Of a DNA stretch of 63,054 nt, positions 57,792 through 63,054 are shown in pieces. The notes below the pieces were generated by a model that saw only the letters and a program-made list of their open reading frames with translations, was not told where the DNA came from and ran no database searches. How positions within the stretch are numbered: the first letter of the stretch is position 1; every line of letters starts with the position of its first letter. The stretch is from NCBI GenBank assembly GCA_021787365.1, contig JAJYMB010000056.1:1-63054 (forward strand). Reading direction: 5' to 3'. The position numbers and the translations under genes are program-made. This stretch comes from Actinomycetes bacterium (GTDB taxonomy: Bacteria > Actinomycetota > Acidimicrobiia > Acidimicrobiales > Palsa-688).

Positions 57792-58595
57792 TTAAACGCG
57801 CTCCCAGAGCTTTATGCCGCCAAGGATCCCGGCCGTGTTGTCGGCCAGGTGGACGTCGCTTGGGAGGTCGAAGGTGACGTGCCTCGAGTTGCCGCCACCT
57901 ATGTAGCAGTGGTCGAAGAAAACCAGTTCGCGGAGCACCTCGAGGGCCCGGGCGAGGCGGGCGTTCCACTTCTTGGCGCCGGCCTTTTTGCGTGCCTCGT
58001 CCCCGAGCACTTCGTTGTAGCTCTGGCCCGACTTGCCGAGAGGGTGGTGGGCCAGTTCGAGGTGAGGGCTCAACCTGCCTTTCCAGAACAGGGCGGTGCC
58101 GACGCCCGTACCGAGGGTTATCACGAGCTCGAGCCCGTCGCCGCACACGAGCGCGGCGCCTTGGACGTCGGCATCGTTCGCGACCCGGCAGGGGTGGCCA
58201 AGCGCGGCCCCGAGGGCACCTTGGAGGTCGAAGCGGGCCCAGGCCTGCTCGAGCTGGTGGCTCGGCTTGCCTCCGGGGCCCTGGGGGGAGACGAAGTGGG
58301 GGGCCGAGAGCACGTGCCCGTCGCGCACCATGCCCGGGAAGCCTGCCGAGATGCGTTGGTACGAGGGCAGCCCGCCGGCGAGGCTGGCCAGGGTAGTGAC
58401 CAGCTGCTCAGGGCGCAGCGGGTACGGCGTGGGGACCCGCACGGGCTCGTGGAGCAGGTCGCCGTGCCTGGAGAGCACCGAGGCTTTGAGCCCCGTCCCC
58501 CCGATGTCGAAAGAAAGCGTCCGGGGCAGGCCATGGCCATGCTCGGACGGGCTCGTAGCGGGTGACGAGGTGACGGCCCCGTCCACAGTGGACAT
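57792..58595 (-). CDS. ppgK: Polyphosphate glucokinase
   Basis: 267 residues, ROK family. LSFDIGGTGLKASVL is the phosphate-binding strand, ANDADVQGAA carries the catalytic aspartate, and LGTGVGTALFWKGRLSPHLELAHHPL is the sequence by which polyphosphate glucokinases are recognised; ARKKAGAKKWNARL is the basic polyphosphate-binding region. The enzyme phosphorylates glucose with polyphosphate (and often ATP), typical of actinobacteria. ATG 58595 lies seven bases after TAACCT, so it is nearly leaderless. It is convergent with the ABC-2 permease and divergent from the GT2 gene. Confidence 0.95.
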   Translation of the reverse strand: MSTVDGAVTSSPATSPSEHGHGLPRTLSFDIGGTGLKASVLSRHGDLLHEPVRVPTPYPLRPEQLVTTLASLAGGLPSYQRISAGFPGMVRDGHVLSAPHFVSPQGPGGKPSHQLEQAWARFDLQGALGAALGHPCRVANDADVQGAALVCGDGLELVITLGTGVGTALFWKGRLSPHLELAHHPLGKSGQSYNEVLGDEARKKAGAKKWNARLARALEVLRELVFFDHCYIGGGNSRHVTFDLPSDVHLADNTAGILGGIKLWERV

Positions 58596-58648
58596 GGCGC
58601 CAAGGTTAGCCCCGGCCTAGTAGGGGACCGGCTCACCGAGCGAACGTA

Positions 58649-58654
58649 TAGGTT
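58649..58654 (+). promoter_or_regulatory. -10 element of a leaderless start (TAGGTT, N6, GTG)
   Basis: TAGGTT, six bases, GTG 58661. No Shine-Dalgarno sequence. Confidence 0.5.
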
Positions 58655-58660
58655 GGTGCG

Positions 58661-59650
58661 GTGCCCAACGAAGTCGAGGGAGGGACCGCTGCTCCCGTAG
58701 CCGCTCGAGAGGTCCAGGCGGGCGAGACCGGGGGCAGCGGGACCGGGGACAGGGGGACGGGCACCCGTGGCAGCGGGCCTGGCCCTAGCTACGCAGGCCG
58801 GGTGCCGGACGCAGAGCCGAGCACGGCGAGGGGAGGCCACCCCGCCAGCCGCAGGGGGGAGGGTGGGCTGGCCGAGGTCGACAGGGAGGTCGCGGCCCGT
58901 TTCGCTGACAAGTACGAGGGCCTAGCCTCCGTACCGGTGGCCGTCGTCGTGGCCGCCTACAACGAGCAGGCGACGGTCGGCCACGTGGTGAAGGACACGC
59001 CGGCCGAGGTCGCAGGGCTGCCGGTCGAGGTGATAGTGGTCGTCGACGGCAGCAGCGACGCCACCGCCGCAGTGGCCGAGGAGTCTGGTGCCCTGGTGGC
59101 CGATGTCCCGGTCAACCGGGGCCAGGGTGCCGCCCTCCGCCTCGGCTACCATCTGGCGCGTCAACGCGGGGCCAGGTTTGTCATCACCACCGACGCGGAC
59201 GGCCAGTGGCGCGCCGCCGACATGGAGCGAGTGCTCGCTCCTCTGCTCGCCGGCGAGGCTGACTTCGTCAACGGGAGCCGCCGGCTTGGCTCGACGGCCA
59301 ACCGCGACCCGGTGCGCAACGTGGGGGTCGTCGTGTTCGCTGCGCTCATCTCGCTCCTTACCGGCAGACGGGTGACCGACCCCGCTTCCGGCCTTCGGGC
59401 CATGACCGCCGAGCTGACCGGTTCGGTCGTCCTCGACCAGCCCCAGTACCAGTCGTCCGAACTGCTCATCAGTGCGGCGCTGGGCGGTTTCCGGATAGTC
59501 GAAGTGCCGATCGACATGCAGGCACGGCGTTCGGGCCACACCAAAAAGGGCGGCAACCTCGTCTACGGCTGGCGGTTTTCCAGGGTCGTCGTGGGCACCT
59601 GGTTGCGCGAGCGGCGCGGGCCTCGGTCTACGAACACGAACCGGTCGTAG
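58661..59650 (+). CDS. Family 2 glycosyltransferase (dolichol-phosphate-mannose-synthase type)
   Basis: 329 residues. After a Gly/Arg-rich N-terminal ~85 residues, the GT-A core begins VAVVVAAYNEQATVGHVV with the nucleotide-binding VVVDGSSDATA, continues with ITTDADGQW (the D-x-D metal motif within 'D-A-D-G-Q') and ends with 'R-x-S-G-x-S/T-K'-like RRSGHTKKGG. These enzymes transfer a sugar from UDP/GDP-sugar to a polyprenyl phosphate at the membrane. It overlaps the convergent GtrA gene by 88 bases. GtrA proteins usually move the product of such enzymes across the membrane, so the two probably work together. Confidence 0.9.
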   Translation: MPNEVEGGTAAPVAAREVQAGETGGSGTGDRGTGTRGSGPGPSYAGRVPDAEPSTARGGHPASRRGEGGLAEVDREVAARFADKYEGLASVPVAVVVAAYNEQATVGHVVKDTPAEVAGLPVEVIVVVDGSSDATAAVAEESGALVADVPVNRGQGAALRLGYHLARQRGARFVITTDADGQWRAADMERVLAPLLAGEADFVNGSRRLGSTANRDPVRNVGVVVFAALISLLTGRRVTDPASGLRAMTAELTGSVVLDQPQYQSSELLISAALGGFRIVEVPIDMQARRSGHTKKGGNLVYGWRFSRVVVGTWLRERRGPRSTNTNRS

Positions 59651-60174
59651 ACGAAGTACTTGAAGATGGTCAGCACCACGATCGAGAACGTGTAGCTGGC
59701 GCTGACCAGCAGGTCCCTCGCCAGTTGGCTCGCGTGGGTGGACAGTTCTGCCGTCAGCTTGGTCGCTCCCGTGGAAAGGACGAGGTTGATGACCGAGACC
59801 GTGAGATAGAGGGTCGTTTCCCGTCCGACGCCCTCCCGGCCGCGCTTTTGCCACGCCCAGCGGCGGTTCAAGATCCAGTTGGGGACGGCGCCGGCGAAGA
59901 AAGCGGCCACGGCGGAGGTAGTAGCACCGAAGTGCAGTCCACTGAAGCAGATAGCGAGTGCCACCTCGCTCGTGACGAAGGCAACCACCGAGCCCGCGCC
60001 GTAACGCCAGAGGCGCAGGATGAGAGGAGTGCGCCGGTGACCGAGCCAGTGGGCGTCCAGCAGCCAGCGCGCCAGCCCTTTCGGGCCCGCCCGCTTGGCC
60101 CGGGCCACAGCGGCCGCGCGCCACCCGGAGATTGGCGGGCTGCCCGTGTCGGTGGGTTCCCGAAGGGTGCTCAC
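59563..60174 (-). CDS. GtrA-family membrane protein, second copy
   Basis: 203 residues. Four helices: LWRYGAGSVVAFVTSEVALAIC, then ATTSAVAAFFAGAVPNWILNRRWAWQK, with the signature loop N-R-R-W-A-W, and two more. Likely a lipid-linked sugar flippase component partnering the GT2 enzyme. The ~50-residue cytoplasmic N-terminus is basic. GTG 60174 lies eight bases after TACAGT, so the leader is a base or two. Its last 88 bases overlap the 3' end of the GT2 gene on the opposite strand, encoding the tails of both. Confidence 0.85.
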   Translation of the reverse strand: MSTLREPTDTGSPPISGWRAAAVARAKRAGPKGLARWLLDAHWLGHRRTPLILRLWRYGAGSVVAFVTSEVALAICFSGLHFGATTSAVAAFFAGAVPNWILNRRWAWQKRGREGVGRETTLYLTVSVINLVLSTGATKLTAELSTHASQLARDLLVSASYTFSIVVLTIFKYFVYDRFVFVDRGPRRSRNQVPTTTLENRQP

Positions 60175-60232
60175 GCAGCTTTACTGTAACCGACGGCGGC
60201 GAGCGGGCTGCGGTGCTGGCCTTTGGGCAGCC

Positions 60233-61348
60233 CTACCTACCAGGGAGCACCACGGGCTTCACCACGAGGGGGTCTCGCCGGCTTGCCTGGAGTGCCTCGG
60301 CGACCTCGTCGAGGCCGAAGTGGGCGCTCACGATGTCGTCGAGGCGCACCGCCCCCGAAGCGGCCAGGGCCAGCGCCGCGGGGTAGGTGTTGGCGTAGCG
60401 GAAGGTCCCGGTGAGCTCGATTTCCCGGGTTTGGACCAGGGAAAGGGGTAGCCGGACGTGGCTCTCTGGCGACATCCCGACCACGACTGCGCGCGCGCCG
60501 CCACGCAGTCCACGGAGCCCAGCTTCGAGCGCCTGGGGGGCGCCAGAGCACTCGAGCAGCACGTCCGCCTCCCTCCCGGCGAAGATGTCGAGCACCTCCC
60601 GTGCCGTGGACTGCCCGGCACCCCCGCTCCCGGCACCCCCGCTCCCCGCACCTCGGCTCCCCGCACCTCGGCTGGCGTCCACCACTTCCGTGGCCCCCAT
60701 CTTCTTGGCGAGGGCCAGGCGGGAAGGCTGCGCATCGCTCACCACGACCTCGGCCGCCCCAGCAACGCGTGCCACTGCGGCGGCGAGCAAGCCGATCGGC
60801 CCCGCTCCGGTGACGATGACCTGGCTGCCTACTTCGATGCGGGCCTTCCGGGCGGCCCACACGCCCACAGACAGGGGCTCGAGAAGGGCGCCGGCGTCGT
60901 CAGAGAGGTGGTCGGGGAGCGGGTAGCAGAAGTCCTCGTCGTGCACGACGTAGCGGGCGAAGGCACCATCGACCGGGGGTGTGGCGAAGAAGCGCACGTC
61001 CGGGCAGAGGTTGTACGCCCCGCTGCGGCAAGCGCGGCAGCGCCGGCAGGGGACGCCGGGCTCCATCGCGACTCGCTGCCCGACTGCGAGCCTGCCCGTC
61101 GTCCCGGGCCCGAGCGCCCTTACGACCCCGGAAGCCTCGTGGCCGAGGACGAGGGGTGCTTCCACGACGAAGTCACCGATCCGGCCGTCGGTGAAGTAGT
61201 GCACGTCCGACCCGCACACGCCGACCGCGGCGACCTCGATCAGCACCTGGCCATGCCCAGGTACTGGTCGAGGGCGGTCCTCGAGGCGGATCTCACCCGG
61301 CTTGACCAGGACCGCAGCTGGCCCCATTTCCACTTTTGCACCGACCAC
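60233..61348 (-). CDS. Zinc-dependent polyol/sorbitol dehydrogenase-like enzyme
   Basis: 371 residues, medium-chain dehydrogenase family. GVCGSDVHYFTDG has the catalytic zinc cysteine, GHEASGVV the zinc histidine/glutamate, and CRRCRACRSGAYNLC the four structural-zinc cysteines; GAGPIGLLAAAVARVAGA is the NAD-binding P-loop. The sequence is nearest sorbitol/xylitol or threonine dehydrogenases; the substrate is not certain. A 15-bp tandem array at 60616-60675 inserts a flexible G-A-G-S repeat after the P-loop region. The usual ATG start is 61327, but GTG 61348 is favoured because TACGGT lies seven bases upstream, in the tiny divergent promoter shared with the DUF2510 gene. Confidence 0.88.
   Translation of the reverse strand: MVGAKVEMGPAAVLVKPGEIRLEDRPRPVPGHGQVLIEVAAVGVCGSDVHYFTDGRIGDFVVEAPLVLGHEASGVVRALGPGTTGRLAVGQRVAMEPGVPCRRCRACRSGAYNLCPDVRFFATPPVDGAFARYVVHDEDFCYPLPDHLSDDAGALLEPLSVGVWAARKARIEVGSQVIVTGAGPIGLLAAAVARVAGAAEVVVSDAQPSRLALAKKMGATEVVDASRGAGSRGAGSGGAGSGGAGQSTAREVLDIFAGREADVLLECSGAPQALEAGLRGLRGGARAVVVGMSPESHVRLPLSLVQTREIELTGTFRYANTYPAALALAASGAVRLDDIVSAHFGLDEVAEALQASRRDPLVVKPVVLPGR
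60616..60675 (-). repeat. Four tandem copies of a 15-bp unit in the dehydrogenase gene
   Basis: CGGCACCCCCGCTCC occurs twice (60616, 60631), then twice in the variant CCGCACCTCGGCT-CC/GG (60646, 60661). On the minus strand they encode R/G-G-A-G-S repeats in a loop. Confidence 0.92.
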
Positions 61349-61354
61349 AAGACA

Positions 61355-61361
61355 TACCGTA
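61355..61361. promoter_or_regulatory. Shared bidirectional -10 (TACCGTA) for two leaderless genes
   Basis: Read on the plus strand, TACCGT (61355-61360) is six bases before GTG 61367; read on the minus strand, TACGGT (61356-61361) is seven bases before GTG 61348. The two start codons are only 18 bases apart, so the same seven bases would serve RNA polymerase in both directions and the two genes would compete. Confidence 0.55.
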
Positions 61362-61366
61362 GTGCC

Positions 61367-62893
61367 GTGGCCGGGGAACACGACGGGGCTCTCGAGGCTG
61401 GTTGGTACCCCGACCCGCTCGTGGCGGGCCGACTGCGGTGGTGGGACGGGGAGGCCTGGACCGAGCACGTGGCCAGCGGGCGCGCGCCCGGGGTTCGGGC
61501 CGCGAGGACTTTTGCCAGGCGCTGGACCGCTTTGGCCCTGGTCGCCGCCCTCTTCGTCGTCGTGCTGGCGCTCGTCCTTCGCGGGGGCCCACCCACGCTC
61601 TACTGGCGAGGCGAGCCGATCGACAACGCGACGGCGGCCCTGGCCCGGGCGGGCTCCGCCATGAAGGCAGTGGCCAGGGCGGAGGAGGGTGCCATCTCGG
61701 GGGACGCCCGTTGCTACTTCCTGCTCGCCAACCAGACCTCGCACGACGTCGGCGACCAGTTGCGCTGCGGGCCTGTTCTGCTCCCCTGGTCCCGGCCGTC
61801 GAGCCCTTGGCTCCCCTACAAGCTGAGGGCGTCGCCCTCCGGCAAGGGGGTGAAGCTCTCGGTCTCCCTCAGGCCGGCGCCGTCGGCCACTGTCGGGCTG
61901 GCCAAGGGCGAGGTCCTGCGCCAGCCCGGGGGCGCCTCGCCCCCCAAGGGGGACGGCGGGCTCACATTGCCGGCCGTGCCGCGCCAGCCGTCCGGCTGGG
62001 GAGGGGTGCTCACAGCCCCCCCGCCGGGGCTCTCTCCGGCACCGGTGGGCGACATGATCGGTGACTGGGGCGCGAGCTACCGCCTCGTAGCGTACGGGGA
62101 GACCGATCACCTGAATGTCGCACTCGACCCGCCAGCGCTGCGACAGGCGGAGGAGCCACCGGGCAGCCTGTTCGCGAAGACGAAGGGTGGCCATTCTCGT
62201 GAGCTCCCGCTCGCGAGGCTCCTGTTGCCACCCGAAGGCGAGGTGTTCGTCGTCGCCGAGCTGTCTGTCAGCCCCGGGGAGGCAGCCGGGCCGCTGCCGG
62301 CGCAGGCCAATGGAGGCGCCGGCGCGAGCACGGACCGGCCGGCGCTCGAGGTGCTCGCGGGTGGGAACGCGGTCGAGTTCCCCGCTTCGGCGACGAGCAC
62401 GGCCCCCACCAGCCTCACGCTCGCCGCGGCCGTGCCCGCCGGTGCCCAGGCCGAGCTCGTCGTGTCCGACAAGGGCCTCGCCCAGCGGGTCTCGCTCCTC
62501 ACGGGCGAGCTTGGGAGGGGGCCGGCCATACTCACCCGGCCCGGCACGTCCGAGAAGCTGTCGGCCCACGCCACGCTCGACGGGGTCGGGGTGTCGGTCT
62601 TGGACGCCTCGCTCGTGTGGTTCGCCGGAAGTGACGGGGGCACGGTGCCGCCGAGCTTCGACCTCGCCTACCTCCAGGTCCTCGCCGCCACGGACCCGGC
62701 CAACGCGACCCTCCCGGTGTCCGATTTCACACTGGTGATGCCGGGGGGCGAGTTAGTGCGCGCCGTGCCCTTGCCCGACTCTGACCGTCAGGCGCTTGCC
62801 GTGGGCTTTTTGGTCCCTGCCTCCTTCAGTGACGGCACCCTGGTGGTGTCGGCGGGCAAGCGGTCGCTCTCGGTCCCGGTGCGCTTCGAGTAG
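61367..62893 (+). CDS. DUF2510 membrane protein with large extracytoplasmic domain
   Basis: 508 residues. The N-terminus AGWYPDPLVAGRLRWWDG, then EAWTEHV, is a classic DUF2510 domain (A-G-W-x-x-D-P ... L-R-x-W-D-G-x-x-W-T). One membrane helix follows (RWTALALVAALFVVVLALVLRG, residues ~55-76), so the remaining ~430 residues face outside. That part has no enzyme motif I recognise; it is beta-rich with many Pro/Ala/Gly and resembles secreted adhesive or binding domains. GTG 61367 is leaderless; the frame is open much further upstream, antisense to the dehydrogenase. Function unknown. Confidence 0.75.
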   Translation: MAGEHDGALEAGWYPDPLVAGRLRWWDGEAWTEHVASGRAPGVRAARTFARRWTALALVAALFVVVLALVLRGGPPTLYWRGEPIDNATAALARAGSAMKAVARAEEGAISGDARCYFLLANQTSHDVGDQLRCGPVLLPWSRPSSPWLPYKLRASPSGKGVKLSVSLRPAPSATVGLAKGEVLRQPGGASPPKGDGGLTLPAVPRQPSGWGGVLTAPPPGLSPAPVGDMIGDWGASYRLVAYGETDHLNVALDPPALRQAEEPPGSLFAKTKGGHSRELPLARLLLPPEGEVFVVAELSVSPGEAAGPLPAQANGGAGASTDRPALEVLAGGNAVEFPASATSTAPTSLTLAAAVPAGAQAELVVSDKGLAQRVSLLTGELGRGPAILTRPGTSEKLSAHATLDGVGVSVLDASLVWFAGSDGGTVPPSFDLAYLQVLAATDPANATLPVSDFTLVMPGGELVRAVPLPDSDRQALAVGFLVPASFSDGTLVVSAGKRSLSVPVRFE

Positions 62894-62914
62894 TCGCCAG
62901 GCCCCGGTGCCCCA

Positions 62915-62920
62915 TAGGCT
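62915..62920 (+). promoter_or_regulatory. -10 element of a leaderless start (TAGGCT, N6, ATG)
   Basis: TAGGCT, six bases, ATG 62927. Confidence 0.5.
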
Positions 62921-62926
62921 AGGTCC

Positions 62927-63054
62927 ATGGTGCGTCCTGGAAACTGGATCAACCCAGCGGGTGAGAGTCCCGTCCGGGTAAACGCCGGAGAGCCCGGTAG
63001 CAGGCCCCGGTTCGTCGTCGAGAGGCGGCGGGCTGAGCGGGGCGTCAAGAGCCT
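62927..63054 (+). CDS. Partial gene running off the right edge, unknown
   Basis: The frame opens at ATG 62927 and stays open to the end of the window: the first 42 residues begin MVRPGNWINPAG and are rich in Arg, Gly, Pro and Val, with a basic segment ERRRAERGVK at the edge. It is too short for a domain call. The start is supported by TAGGCT exactly six bases upstream, as in other leaderless genes here, and it follows the DUF2510 gene by 33 bases. Confidence 0.5.
   Translation, partial: MVRPGNWINPAGESPVRVNAGEPGSRPRFVVERRRAERGVKS

Noticed and set aside
60458..61366. N-terminal extension of the DUF2510 protein
   Set aside because: It is antisense to the dehydrogenase; the DUF2510 motif and the leaderless promoter place the start at 61367.

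Overview
The window looks like a piece of a high-GC actinobacterial chromosome. An Acidimicrobiia-like lineage is my inference, not something the sequence proves. Supporting signs are a polyphosphate glucokinase, an HrdB-like sigma factor, a WhiG/FliA-type sigma factor, MurT/GatD, GtrA proteins, and a striking number of genes that appear to start without a leader: the -10 hexamer TANNNT, then 6 bases, then the start codon.

Layout. 1-648 holds no confident gene. 649-13845 is mixed housekeeping: a TetR regulator, a membrane/serine-hydrolase fusion, a GGDEF-EAL protein, an MFS exporter, bioA (behind a 7-copy 15-bp repeat), an acetyltransferase, a class II Fic protein and proS. 13939-18731 is a surface-glycan or glycolipid operon (GtrA, methyltransferase, GT4, methyltransferase, toroid protein). 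hemE and a HelD/HelR helicase follow. 22599-25072 is a relic of a late flagellar operon: fliA, flgN and csrA are intact, but flgK, flgL and perhaps fliW survive only as fragments. A second sigma factor, a lipoprotein and a flippase-like protein come next.

28011-38713 is part of an actinobacterial conjugative element: a MobF relaxase whose helicase half has lost its ATPase motifs, a coiled-coil protein, VirB2-, VirB6- and VirB3/VirB4N-like proteins, an acyltransferase on the opposite strand, and a VirB4-like ATPase. Two near-identical promoters (TTGAAA-N17-GATACT) occur here. I see no integrase, coupling protein or attachment site, so this is either incomplete or a remnant.

38811-48782 is a catabolic and uptake island with less extreme base composition: a GntR/FadR regulator, its perfect 20-bp operator, an enolase-superfamily enzyme, a cyclase-family hydrolase, a broken sugar-binding protein gene, a Gfo/Idh/MocA oxidoreductase, a complete SsuABC/TauABC-like importer with two permeases, and an alkyl-sulfatase-like metallohydrolase. 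A sulfur- or sugar-ester scavenging pathway is a reasonable inference.

49011-63054 returns to core-type genes: a MurT-GatD fusion, pncB, a LolA-like secreted protein with an ABC exporter whose two genes are separated by an opposite-strand secreted-repeat gene, a 50-residue zinc-ribbon protein, ppgK, a GT2/GtrA convergent pair, and a divergent dehydrogenase/DUF2510 pair sharing one -10 sequence. The most noteworthy items are the MurT-GatD fusion, the flagellar relic, the relaxase with a dead helicase, the leaderless-start rule, and the recurrent 15-bp tandem repeats.
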